Positions 22,773-33,371 of a stretch of 64,000 bases of DNA are shown here, piece after piece. The DNA lies in assembly GCA_029449245.1 (NCBI GenBank), contig JANATF010000002.1:744001-808000 (forward strand), written 5' to 3'. This DNA comes from Mortierella alpina (Eukaryota; Mortierellomycota; Mortierellomycetes; Mortierellales; Mortierellaceae). Position 1 is the stretch's first letter. The number at the start of each line of letters is the position of its first letter. The translations under genes were made by a program, and so were the position numbers. Below the pieces are notes generated by a model. That model saw only the letters and a program-made list of their open reading frames with translations, had not been told where the DNA came from and searched no databases.

Positions 22773-25700
22773 CTAACTATCCTCTTCGTCATCATATTCA
22801 TCGCCATGGTCATCGTCATTTGGACCGTTGTTTACTGGGTCTGGCGCTAAAGCCGCTATCGGCGAGCCACTCGGTAGGAGACCATCATCGAGGTCCTTGT
22901 TGAGCTGAGCCAGCACCTGTGCGATCCCGAAGAACCAATCCTTAGGGTTTCCACGAGGAAACCATTTGTTAGCCGATGCGAACATTGCGACTGAGTCAGC
23001 AGTTCTGATTTTGGAAAATTGGTTCGAGAGCTTCTCGGCGGTCTTGTCCGGCAGAATCCCGGTTTCCGCGCCGTTGGAGTAACGTTTTGTTGCTTGCCAC
23101 GTCTCGAAGGCGCCCTTCCTCCATGACAACAACATCTGTAAAGCCAATGCCTTCTCCTCCTTCGTGCGTCTGGGCCAATTTCTTCTGATGACCGGATTGA
23201 CAGCGGTAGCGATTGAAGGGGGAAGCTTCACAGGGTCGCATCCAGAACAGTTTTTGTTGCAAACACGGGTCTCATTGCCAAACGTATCATCAATAAACTT
23301 CCAAAGACAGTTTTTACCGATGTTGTTCATAAGGTACTGTCGGACTTCTGCATTTTTCAGAGTCTTATGAGTGACTGGCGGGCAGTAGAGAATCGCACGG
23401 CCGTCGATATTGTTCCGTCGCGCTGCACGACCAAACCGCTGCACTAAGCTCGTCATATCCCTTGGAAAACTAAGTGCCCATATTGAAGTATTTAGAGAAG
23501 GTAAGTCGAATTTCTCTCGCTCGATTATTATGATTCTAACGTGTGAACTTACCCGTATTGGATCACTTGAGCAACATCCTGTATGTCAACACCCATGCCT
23601 GCAGCCTCGGTAGCTAACAGCACTTGGATGTCCCCGTCGGCGAATCGTCTCATGTTCTTGCTCTTGAGTTTTTCATCAAGTGTTGAGAAGTACACGCCCA
23701 TACTTTCTCGCAAATCGGGCCTTATCAAACATAGACCTAGGAAAACACGGATGAGACCAGCAATCGTATCAAAATAGACGATGGTCTTCCCGTTGCGCAA
23801 AAGCCCATGTAGGCCTTTCGTGGCGTTCTTGGGCTGAGTGTACACCTCAAGGCGCACGTTCCTGCGAACCTCGCGTACGCGTATCATAGTCGCGTCGGTC
23901 AAAAAAAGGGTGGCTTTGGTTCGTAGAATAGCGTCCGCCGTGAGAGTCGCCGTTAGCCCCACAAATGGTACTCCTGGCGCCCAGACACGCAGATCACCGA
24001 GGCGTGTATAGTCCTGGCGAAACTTGCTCCATTTATCGACGCAGTGCACTTCATCGATCACTATTGCAACCAACAACTTATTCCACCGCTCGTCCCGCCA
24101 CAGGTCTTGAAGCTGTTTCGCCTTGCCGCCGCTGAAAATGATCTCGGGGGTAAAGTACACAGCCCTGTAATGGCCATCAAGTATGCGTTGGATCGAATCC
24201 TTGTTTATGTTGTCTGAGTTTGCGCCATTTAAAACGATGTACGGTATGCCGGCCGCTCTCAGCTTCTGTACAGTTATGACGGCGAGATATCAAAAGGTCA
24301 GTCGTTTGACAAGGAGATATTAACTGATAACATATGGGGTCGTACAGATACACAGATCCAGTTGTGCTTTAAGCCTACCTGCTGTTGATCTTCCATCAAT
24401 GCTAGTAGCGGCGAGATGACAGCGGTTATTGAGGTAGGCCAAAGCGCCATAGGCAGAAAAAACGCCAAGGTCTTGCCCCAGCCGCAGGGAGCGATCAAGA
24501 CACAGTCGTTCTTTGCTTCAATGTTATACAAAACTTGTAACTGCTCCTCCTTCGGTATGCAGTTGAAAGCTTGACTGCAAATACTAGTCGCCTTTGACCG
24601 CAGTTTCATTTGATGGGCCTAATATTGACATAAGAGTGCGTTAAAAACACGCGAAAATTGTTACAGTATAGACGTCAACCAAGTTGTTCGTTATAATGCA
24701 CTCACAGTGATATCGCCAAAGTCGTCGTCGTTCTCTTCGTTCTCTTGACCTGATGGTAGATATGTCTTGAGCACAGCCTGTGAAGGTGACGCTAGAAACC
24801 GCATGGGAGATAGCTTCCTGGGTGTGTAGACAGCCGAAGCTGGCGTTGAGACACAGGACGTTGCGGCGCAGTCAGCCTTCTTTGGTGTTGACATTCGTTT
24901 GATGGGTGTGAAGATGAGCTCCCTCGGTGTGTAATCATAATCCTCCGCATATGCATCCTGATCCGAAGGGTCAAATGCATCCTGATCTGAAGGGTCAAAC
25001 TGAGCTGGCAACCATATAGTCTGTCGAAGTGGTGAAGAGCGGCGCACGGACGATGTAACTGCTCCTGTAAGGGGCGACGACACAGTTTTATACGCAAGTG
25101 GTGAAGAGCTGTGTGCGGACCGGGTCACTGCTCGTGCAAGAGGCGACGACGCAGTTTTATACGCAAGTGGTGAAGTAGGTGCACAAGAATGCTCGGGCAA
25201 GTCGATATCCTGTGGTAGAGGGAAGCGGGAATGCAGTGTAAAGATTGCAGCTTGTCCTGACCGACGCTCCTGTTCTGGCGCCAAGAAAAGGTTTGGCAAA
25301 GATTCCTCTGGAACTGTGAACTCCGTGTCAACCTGGGAAGAGATTGATGGTGCTGGCAATGGATGCATTCCAGTCGAAACGGGTAGGGTCTCAGTAGCTT
25401 TTTGTGGAGTAACCTATGCGAAGAAAGGCACGATAGGACAGTGTGTTTGTTAGGAGTGTGCGATTATTAAACAGCTGTCGCGTCAATCTTCTGCATACAC
25501 TTACTGGCTTGTCCAATCCTGGCGACCACGCGAAGGACATGTCGGCGTCGAAGGAGATCAGCCCGCTGGTTACTTCTTTAAGCTGTGGGAGTCAAGGACC
25601 AAGACGTCAGGAAGCGCGACTACGACCGCCTTTAAACTCATGTACCAAGCTATGCCCTTGCCTTGCTGGTCCTGCGGGGGGTTCCAGGAGTGTTGGGAGC

Positions 25701-25922
25701 TTTGGAAGGGCACTTGCGAGGCGTGCGCGGGGTCTCATCGTGAAGCAGATTGTCACTACAACAGAAGACATGGAGGGAGGAGAATGCGGGAACGTTGAGA
25801 TGACTGAGGAGTGGATGCTTGCATGCAGGAGCACGCATCCTCCGCAACGAGTGCGCGCTTGAGAAGTGTCTTTACCCGGCGCGTCTTTTACTGCCTGGCA
25901 GGCCGTCGTTGTTCTCGACCAT
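22773..25922 (-). CDS. RecQ-like DNA helicase carried by the transposon
   Basis: Seven exons, all in phase: 25876-25922, 25662-25755, 25505-25582, 24706-25413, 24379-24618, 23553-24265 and 22773-23469; 858 residues, no internal stop. The first 111 residues come from the right TIR and equal the start of the DUF6589 gene. A long Ser/Thr/Pro-rich segment follows, with imperfect repeats (SPLAYKTASSPL, DPSDQDAFDPSDQDAY). Helicase motifs: I APCGWGKTLAF, Ia AVISPLLALMEDQ, II VIDEVHCVDKW, III LTATLTADA, V LLATEAAGMGVDI, VI QRFGRAAR. Motif II reads DEVH instead of the usual DEAH. A cysteine cluster after motif VI (CNKNCSGC) could bind zinc. RecQ enzymes unwind DNA 3' to 5'; here a role in transposition is inferred from location alone. 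Confidence 0.85.
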
Positions 25923-26212
25923 GTAGAGAAAAAGCGATGGAGTAGCAAAGGGAGATGTTGGGGGAACGATTGGGGGCTCATGACGGGGGAGAGGTATTTA
26001 TTATATGGCTGGTCAGGCCTATGGTCTGGCATATGGTCCATGGTAGGTAGGCACTCTATATCACGTTATCTCACATGGCTGTGACTGCGAGCTCTTCCCT
26101 TTTTTGGGCAAAACGAAAGCTAGAGGGGGACCCCATAGTAAAGTGCGAGATATTGTCCTAGCCTCTCTGTAGAGAAAAATTTGAGCGGAAGAGGGGATGG
26201 GTTCAGAGCTTC
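25298..26212 (-). repeat. Right terminal inverted repeat (915 bp)
   Basis: Inverted copy of 18751-19665, holding the promoter (25993-26007) and the first exons of the helicase gene. Sequence divergence from the left repeat begins abruptly at 25297, in the codon after VPEES. Confidence 0.9.
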
Positions 26213-26221
26213 TCCAGCTAC
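26213..26221. repeat. Target-site duplication, right copy
   Basis: TCCAGCTAC, matching 18742-18750. On the minus strand it reads GTAGCTGGA, codons V-A-G of the interrupted retroelement frame. Confidence 0.85.
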
Positions 26222-27025
26222 CAACTGGTCGCTGGGGTTCTTACGGCTACCGTAAACGTGTTTGTCGGAGTTGCCTTCATTGTCGGAGTATTTTGCGGGA
26301 CTGCTGTTGTTGGTGGTCCTGTTTGCCCGACTTATCCCGACGGTTGAAGTTGCTGCTGCTGCTGGTCGACTTCGGGGGGGGGGGGGGCGCGAATGCTGCT
26401 GAGAGAGCCTTGGATATTTTTGATCTCCTGATTAAATGTCTGGGGATCGATGAGAAGATTGGCTGTATCCCAATGCTGGGAGTCCTTTGTCCTTGCGCAG
26501 GTTGTCCACACGCACCACAGTGATCTTGCTCGCCAAGAGCTCCAGGAGCTCGCGCATATGGCTGGCAATGCTGACAAAACGCTCCTGGGTCTCGTCTGGA
26601 AGATCGCTAGCAGAAAGGACTTGGTGAAGAAACTGGTCGATGGGGCGAGTGAGATGTGCGATGTCACCCTGAATCCTCGCGAGCTGTCCGTCATGGGTCT
26701 TGAACGTGGAAGAACACTGCAAGATTGAAGGGAGGGCAGGGGGGTCGTAGGATACACGCGTGTTTTTGGGATAGCGGCGCAGTAAATTGTTCCAGTCGTC
26801 GGCAGAGACCGTTCTGCGGAAGAAAGCGTGCGGATCTATGACAGGTGGTCTGTCCAGCTCGGTGACAACTGGAGAAGCGACTTGCTCATCCCGCTGAGGA
26901 GGGTCCTGGTCAAGGGACGTTGAACCAAGGGCCTCGCGAAGCACGGATCGCAGAACAGACTTAAGGTCGTCGCTTTGAAGAAGGGAAGCGAAGGGATCAT
27001 GAGGGGTGGACGAGGAAGTGGACAT
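26222..27025 (-). pseudogene. DIRS-like retroelement Gag-type relic
   Basis: Starts at 27025 (MSTSSSTPHDPFASLLQSDD) and is open to 26432, then the frame shifts near PALG and continues (DTANLLIDPQTFNQEIKN) to a stop near 26340. A third frame (DKHVYGSRKNPSDQLVAG) reaches the transposon boundary. The segment LARIQGDIAHLTRPIDQFLH resembles the Gag region of DIRS-type and related tyrosine-recombinase retroelements. At least two frame changes show decay. A 14-G tract (26374-26387) lies inside, coding prolines on the minus strand. The exact retroelement class is uncertain. Confidence 0.45.
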
Positions 27026-28945
27026 AGGTGTGATACTACTCTAGGTGCGGATGAGTGCTCCGAGCGAACGAAAAGAAGATACAGATCCAGTAGGGCTCCC
27101 ATCGAGTACAAATAGTTTGGTTTAGATTCATTTTCTGGAGGTTCGAGTAATGCTTCATTAAATGAAGATTACAGGTGCCCTCGTAAAGCGAAAAAGGAAG
27201 GTGAACTCAGCTTTGTGGAGCACGCAGCCTGGCGCAACCCTTTCCCATTAAGTCCATGTTAAGTAAGCCCTTCACGGCCTTCCATTTACGTTTTACGAGG
27301 ACACCTGCCAATAACCCCCCGACATTGAACTCTGATTGAAGTCCAGCCAAATGAGAGGCTGGAACTTTATAGTAACACTGCGCCTGGCTTCTTAATGTTC
27401 GTTTTTCCTTTTCAATCAATCAAATCAAATCAAAATGTCAAAAAAAGGGAATGGAAAGTCTCCCCATCTGACAGCATCCTGCTCGACAAGGTGTCAGATT
27501 ACCAGGTACTTTTGACGTTGGATGCTGTAGAGAGCTCTAGCAAAAACGAGCTCCGCACAGTGTTAAAGTCCGTTAGAGTGAAACTGCAGAGATTACTCAG
27601 GAATATAATGCAACGCTGTCGTCAAAAGACACGGCACAGCAGGTCTTTAAAGCATGTAGTCAGAAGAACTGAATAACTGGCCAAGTGTGCAGGCAGAGTG
27701 ACCTGAACACCATTCCAACAGTCATTGCTTTAGAGTGTTGGAAATGTCGTGTCCCACCAACGAACATGGAGCGCAGAAACTCCAGCAAAGCGAGTAATCT
27801 GTGTATTCTGTGCAGTGTTGAAATCCAACGACTGTCGTTGATCGAACATCCAATGCCACGAAAAAAAAAAAATCGTGACGAAGCGACATGGTAGTCAACC
27901 TGGTGCCCATCTGACTAAAGAAGTGCAAAAGCAACAACGCAAAAGAATGATAGGGTTCATCACTCACACTTTTTACGCGTCCATTTTGAGCCTGCTTAAT
28001 AACAAGACTGTGATGTGGCATAGAGTTGATTTCAACAGACTTCAACAGGGGAGGTATTTGTTTTTGAGTGGTCTGTGAACGTCGGGGACAGAGATAGTGA
28101 GAGTGGGAGAGTGAGAGAGTGAGAGAGAGGTGAGCGTGTGTAAGAGGAAAGGGAAGGTTGAGGCGATAAACAAAGAGAAAAGGAGGGAGTAATGGCCCAC
28201 AATGACGATGATAGTGACGAAGGGTATTGATGTTGTGATGATCTTTCAGGCGCGAGAAAGAGAGCTGGCGCGCTTGCATACAACTTCCACGTCACTGGCA
28301 TTTATTTTCACTTGGCTCGGTACTGGGGACTGGAGTGACAACTGAAATAGCTTCGAACCCGGAGACCAGTGTCTGAGTGAGGTCTACAGAGGCTGAGCGT
28401 TCTCCTGTGGGTTCCTGGTAGGTGTAGAGGCTGCGGACTTCCGGAGTCGCTCATCGAAGATACTGAAGTCGTTAAAGCCAGCGTCGCTGAGGCCACTGTC
28501 ACTGAGACGGTTGTTGTTGCGTACATTATCGCTATGGGCGTTGTCACTGAGGCCATGTCCCTAAGACGGTCGCCATTGGAGCCGTCGACATCATTACCGT
28601 TTGCGACAAACGAGCTGCATTAATGTTGGGCATCGGTGTGCTTGTCGACAAATGGGATTTATTCGTGCTAAGAAGCCATGGCCAAAAAACTAGAGGTGCG
28701 GAGCTTTGAGTAGAAGGAAGAATGCGGTGCAATGGTTTCCAGACGAAAGAAGATAGCTGAGGGATGAGCATATGACTTCATTGTGAGCACGCGTGTTTGC
28801 TAGTGGTAGGACGACCATTTGCCAGTGCATGAGGTTGGAGTATGGATGTTGGGTTGAGATGCCACAAAACAAGATTTTGTGTGCTGTAAAATGCAAACGG
28901 CGTGTGCGGTTTCTCCACAGCTTGGTGAGGTTTCTCCGTGGGTTT

Positions 28946-29090
28946 ATGCAGTTTTCGAAACCGCATGTGCGCTATCAGTAACGGGGTGTGTGCGCATTTT
29001 ACAAAGCGTACGTGCGTATGCAGTTTCCCAAAATCGTACATGCACTTCAGTAACGAGGTACATGCGATTATTGCATCCGGTCCGTGCGGG
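28946..29090. repeat. Degenerate tandem repeat, about 72-bp period
   Basis: Two units start ATGCAGTTTT (28946) and ATGCAGTTTC (29018) and share the core CAGTAACG(G/A)GGT in register. They are diverged, with small gaps. Confidence 0.5.
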
Positions 29091-29134
29091 AAATCGAAAA
29101 CAACGTGTTCAATACTGGGATACTATATCAGGGA

Positions 29135-29169
29135 TCTGGATACAGCTCGCGAGACGAGCTGTATCCAGA
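29135..29169. repeat. Perfect 15-bp-stem hairpin
   Basis: TCTGGATACAGCTCG and CGAGCTGTATCCAGA are exact reverse complements separated by CGAGA. No gene flanks it closely. Confidence 0.8.
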
Positions 29170-29486
29170 CGATGCACATCGCGCTAGATCTTAAACCGGT
29201 CGCATCACAATTGACGCGTGCGACAGTAGATAAACAAGCAAGTCATTCTCGCAACAACAAAGTGGGCATTGTTGGTTCTTTTCGATATTCAATCCAAGTG
29301 GTCCTCTGCAATTACTATATCTCTGCCAACATGAACCGATTCTATTAATACGCAAGATTCAGAACATTCGGAAGGTCTTGACTATATTTCTTTGTAGCAT
29401 TCATATATTTGAAACTACAAAGTCCGCCTAACTTAACCCTTGCTCAACGTTCTGAAAAGAATTCCCGTGGTCCTAGTTCTTTCCTT

Positions 29487-29887
29487 TCAGATCCTCTTGG
29501 AAGAACTCAGCTTCGCTGTGCAAAGCCGAGAAGCCTCCGCGTGTACCAGTGGAAATGCTTCGGGCGTAATTTGCTCCATGATATTCGACATGCAGCCTTC
29601 GTAAAGTGAAGGGTCCGAGATAGAATCCTTGTGTAAACAATACTAAAAGAAAGAACAGAACGTGAGCTACGTTCTTGACCAATCTATAACAATATTATTT
29701 GAAACGCACTCTATGTACGTACCATGGACCTGGCAACCACCTCAGGATAATCTTTGGCTAAGAGTCTCAAAACTATCGTCCAACAATCAGGTGGCCATCT
29801 CATCTCGGAGGCGCCGTTGCAGAGCCCTACAGTGATCACCAACGCGACAAATGCAAAGAAAAGCGACAATGACTTGGAAAGTGGCAT
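29487..29887 (-). CDS. Small secreted cysteine-containing protein, two exons
   Basis: Exon 1 (29723-29887) encodes a strong signal peptide (MPLSKSLSLFFAFVALVITV, ending near LCNGASE) and the N-terminal mature part. Exon 2 (29487-29642) completes a protein of about 106 residues. The 80-bp phase-0 intron has donor GTACGT and acceptor CTTTTAG. Mature cysteines fall in PPDCW, YCLHK, EGCMS and RLCTA, an even number that suits two disulfides. No membrane anchor follows. The family is not recognised. The signal peptide, clean intron and continued frame support a real gene. It is isolated, with repeats on both sides. Confidence 0.65.
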
Positions 29888-30713
29888 CCTAATAAAGCTA
29901 GTGAAGAGTACTTTTAAAGTGGGAAGATCAAAGCGGATGGGTGGGGCGCCGCGATACTTATATATCATGCCCATCGTTGAAAAGCATACCGAAGCCAGAA
30001 ATTGTGTGTCGCTTGTGTGTGGAAGAATCAAATGAAAAACAGCACCTTGGTTGAACTGGTTTCATCTGTATTCACGATAAGGATGCCTTTCTCTTAGAAC
30101 GATGCTCGCAGGGCCTAGATGCATGCACTCTTCGGACAGAACTCTTGCTGTTCGATAGTCTAGGACCAGCATGAGATTTTGTACTGCGTGGAAGGACATT
30201 TGGCCATGTGAAGGACAAGTGAATCACGTTTCAAGGGGATGCGATGCATTGTTCAGTGTTCATTGAAACTCCGACTGCCCGATCTGATCCTAACGTTATT
30301 AACTAGTGCGGCGTGGATCATTATCATGCCGTGCAACGCCGAGAGTCTGGGATGCGTATTTTGCAATCTATGACGGACCATGGTTAAGGGTTTTGTATAT
30401 TCCTGCTCGGAGTAGAGGACAATGACAGTATGTCCTTCAGTCCGAAGTAGCATTTCAGAATTATGATCGATAATTAAGTTGTTCTCTCTCACTATCAGTG
30501 AACTCAATGGTGTTAGTGTGATAAAGGTGTTGAGCGTATTCATGCACCCAAGACTCATCCTCGGGTTCGTTTATAACCAGGTGATCCTCCTAAACATGCC
30601 TCAACACATGCGTGGTGGTCTTGATAGCAAGCGGTAGCAATGGACGAACCCCTGCAGCTTGTCGGGGGGTCTGCTATGAGCTTGAGATGTTCGAGCATGG
30701 CTTCAGCTTGGCT
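29888..30713. other. No supported gene
   Basis: Promoter side of the small secreted protein gene, then sequence with short ORFs only. Confidence 0.5.
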
Positions 30714-31248
30714 CTAAAATTTCTTAAAGGCATGCTCAAGTGCCTCCTCATTAGCAGCGTCAACAGATTCTTGAGAAGACGGTGCTCTTGGGATCATATC
30801 GATCTCCTTCGCCCAGCCTCGAGGATTGTAAGTACGCTGAGTGGATGTCAGTGGATCGCCCCTCTCTTCTACGTAGTTTGAGTCAGCTTCATTGCCGTCG
30901 TCATCGTCATCGTCATTGTCATCATGGTCTTCATCAATTGTGAGCATCTTCTCCGCGACTTCAAAAAAACCTTTTGAACTTTTCGCTAGTTGTAGTGGTC
31001 TGAATGACTCCCAAAAGGTACTCGTTGGGTTCTTGGCCCTCCTAGCTCTTGAAGTATTCCAGTAATTCATTGTTCTTTTGCTGCGCGATATCCCTGGTGC
31101 CATCCGGGTAAAGGTCCATCATTTCCAGTTCAAGTTGATCCATCTCTTTATCCTTTTCATCGGTGCAAGACATCCTCAGCTTATCCTCCATAGTACCAGG
31201 CAGACTGGGAACGTGCAAAAAGCAGCTGCGAAAAGGGGTATTTGACAC
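30714..31248 (-). pseudogene. Frame-broken acidic relic, possibly a transposase C-terminus
   Basis: Two frames run in order: 31042-31248 (MEDKLRMSCTDEKDKEMDQL...LLEYFKS) and then, shifted, 30714-31103 (RARRAKNPTSTFWESFRPLQ, a run of Asp/Glu, ending NEEALEHAFKKF). One frameshift joins them near 31045. The lysine/glutamate pattern followed by an acidic tail resembles the C-terminal part of pogo/Tigger-like transposases, and a pogo-like catalytic relic lies upstream on the same strand (31690-31950). A single decayed element is my inference. Confidence 0.35.
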
Positions 31249-31414
31249 CTCGTCTCAGGCTTGCGCGAGGCATGCTTACAAGTCCCTATTTGAAATACAC
31301 GGCCATACGGCTGACTAGGACCTTTCTGTCTGCGGGTGCTCAGACACCGTTGTGGTGCCGTGACGCGGCACCCTTAACTTAGGCTAGTGAGCCTGTGGGA
31401 GCTAGAGAAGGTTG

Positions 31415-31530
31415 CCTTCTTATCAACCAACTTGCGCTCCACACAGAAGGAACGTGATGGATGAGCTTAGACAGCACCACGCATACATAAAGGCCTTCTT
31501 ATCAACCGACTTGCGCTCCACACAGAGAGA
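31415..31530. repeat. 37-bp direct repeat, two copies
   Basis: Copies begin CCTTCTTATCAACC at 31415 and 31494, 79 bp apart, and continue through ACTTGCGCTCCACACAGA with few differences. Confidence 0.65.
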
Positions 31531-31689
31531 ACACTTTACTAGAATGGCTACCCAAACTATCTGAGAAAACAACCATCGAGATCCACTATGAACTATGAAC
31601 CCAAACTCGCGAGACGAGGCGACCACTATGAGCGGACTGCCCTCCCACGATTCTAGGACACCATCCCTCACCACACCGTACGGATTACG

Positions 31690-31950
31690 TGTCGACTATA
31701 AAACACTTCAAACAAGCGACATCCAATGGTTGAGAGATCGACGTGGTTCTTGGAGAGAGTCAAATCGATACGATGTTTTTGACCCTCCTCTTTGCCCCAG
31801 CCTGGCGCATTCCAGTAGCAATACGATGCGATGTCCTTCCTTCTCCATGGCAGCATCCAATTCTAGTAACCAGTCCTGAACAAGGCCGAGTTGACGTATC
31901 CATGCTTGAAGTGGCATCTAAGATGCCGCCTCCGTTTCCGTACTGATACC
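31690..31950 (-). pseudogene. pogo/Tigger-like DDE transposase relic
   Basis: One minus-strand frame reads VQDWLLELDAAMEKEGHRIV followed by LLLECARLG, which fits the W..D..M...GR.ILLL.DNAPSH block of pogo-family transposases with the catalytic Asp position changed. A shifted frame just after it reads VKNIVSI, a stop, then LSPRTTSISQPLDVACLKCF, matching the usual F.PPNTTS..QPLD block. At least one frameshift and one stop interrupt it. Only the middle of the catalytic domain is left. Confidence 0.5.
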
Positions 31951-32899
31951 GTTTGGACGATTTTTCGGCTATTTGAGAAAATATGATGGTACATTTGATG
32001 ACCTTTCCTAGCATAATTTATGAACAATCGTATAGCTGCCTTAACTAAACGGTTTGATCTTATGTGACCCTTCAGCTTAGCAGTGCAACATGACAGTGAT
32101 TCTAGCTTCCCTTCAATCTTGCGGTCGACGTACCCTTTTGTTTGACAAACTCCTGTCTGTTCTTCAACATCTTCAAGTAAAGTCCGCTTTCAAAGCAGCT
32201 GTACATGTCTCTACGGTGGTACCTCAAGAGCAGCTGCGCGATTGTAGTAAATTTTTTTCGAGCGGTTCGACTCCCAGTCAACTATAAATACATGCGACTT
32301 CATTTAATGGGGAAGAAGGTCGCAAAGAAACGAGTTGCTGCCATTGAGAAAACAGGTTTAAAGCAGCACCGACAGAGAAGGAAATATCACAGTGCATGTC
32401 CAGTCAAGGGTGATGAAAAAGTAAGTGATTGGAAGAAGGGAGAAGGAGGAATGAAGGAGATTGTACTATTAATGTCAGTGAAATCTTCTAGACAGCATCC
32501 GGGACATCCTGTGCACCTTCAAATGTGCCGTTATTTAATTCTACTTCAATCAACTTTGCCTTCATTGTCAATGAACCGGGTGCCGTTGCACGGTCCTCGC
32601 TCTGGATTCAGATTCCAATAAGAATGACGAGTTGACTGATTTTTTCAGTTGTAATTTGAAGGGCGTGGCACACCTGAGGGGTCTCAGGTTGAGGTACTCG
32701 GCTGAAAACTGGTGTGCGGTATTGCCATCACGGATTGGAAATCTGTCGGTGGGTCTTCAGGCAGTGTGCGTCTGGTATCGCTATTGTCTATCCTGATATA
32801 CTCCGGATGGACCCTTGATGATGCCGTTGTCTCCCCCTTCCCCTGATATCCAGTCTACGATCGACCCTCCTATCCTAACCTTGAGCCTCAACACCTGCA
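31951..32899. other. No supported gene
   Basis: Short ORFs only on both strands. A tRNA-like arm near 32729-32748 was examined and rejected. Confidence 0.45.
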
Positions 32900-33348
32900 T
32901 CACAGCACGCCTATATTTTTTTCACCATACAGGGTCTCTCGATGTGAATTTTTGAGAGGCTCCGCGCTTAATTGCCGAAGGTCTCCTTTGAACAGTGCAG
33001 CTTCTCCTTGGAATGAAAGATCTTGTTCCCCCATGATGTCGCGCATTGAGCCGTCAACGGCTTCTAAGACGTCAGTAACCTCGACTAGATCTACGTGAGG
33101 TCCATTTTGACACTTGATGTTGCATATGGCATCAGCAGTGAGTTCAGAGTGCGCGGCGAATCCTCGGAAGAACACCCTGTCAGGACACAATGTGACTGCT
33201 CTTCCATCATATTCTTGCACAGGACGAGTACAAGGGAGGGGCAGGGCATAACTTTAGAAAACCGCTTTTCCATCATAAGCCGAAGTACATGGCGTGGTAT
33301 TGCTGGGAATGGAGGTCTTTCATTTATTGCCATGCCATGCATGGTCAA
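32900..33348 (-). pseudogene. Protein-like relic downstream of the 5'-nucleotidase gene
   Basis: Two overlapping minus-strand frames, 33091-33348 and 32900-33220, look like one broken sequence: RHVLRLMMEKRFSKVMPC in the first, and SELTADAICNIKCQNGPHVD, VTDVLEAVDGSMRDIMGE, RQLSAEPLKNS in the second. It lies 23 bp beyond the stop of the 5'-nucleotidase gene on the same strand. Family not recognised. Confidence 0.3.
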
Positions 33349-33371
33349 GAATAACTAATCAAATTCATCCT

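Larger units (their letters stand above)
18751..26212. mobile_element. 7.46-kb DNA transposon with 915-bp TIRs, DUF6589 and RecQ genes
   Basis: Long terminal inverted repeats (18751-19665 and 25298-26212) flank a unique core and are bounded by a perfect 9-bp direct repeat, so the ends are defined to the base. Two genes converge toward the middle, with stops 88 bp apart at 22684 and 22773. The left one carries a DUF6589 region and the right one a RecQ-type helicase. The promoter and first exons of both lie inside the TIRs. TIRs of this length and a 9-bp duplication are compatible with Mutator-like elements, but neither gene resembles a MULE transposase, so I cannot place it in a named superfamily. 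Near-identical TIRs (one substitution noticed, 18804 against 26159) indicate recent insertion. Confidence 0.85.
27026..29486. other. No supported gene; repeats
   Basis: Includes a GAGAGT-type microsatellite around 28092-28131, a degenerate tandem repeat (28946-29090) and a perfect hairpin (29135-29169). A minus-strand stretch at about 28400-28560 reads open (GLSDNAHSDNVRNNN...IFDERLRKSA) and may be a lost exon, but I could not join it to anything. Confidence 0.4.

Noticed and set aside
18751-26212. Classifying the TIR element as a Mutator-like element
   Set aside because: Long TIRs and a 9-bp duplication fit, but neither gene shows a MULE transposase, SWIM finger or related motif.
27722-28279. 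185-codon minus-strand frame
   Set aside because: Built largely on a CTCTCA microsatellite; no protein-like features.
32729-32748. Possible tRNA-Ser anticodon arm (GGA anticodon with a good 5-bp stem)
   Set aside because: No D-arm, no T-arm consensus and no acceptor stem pair around it.
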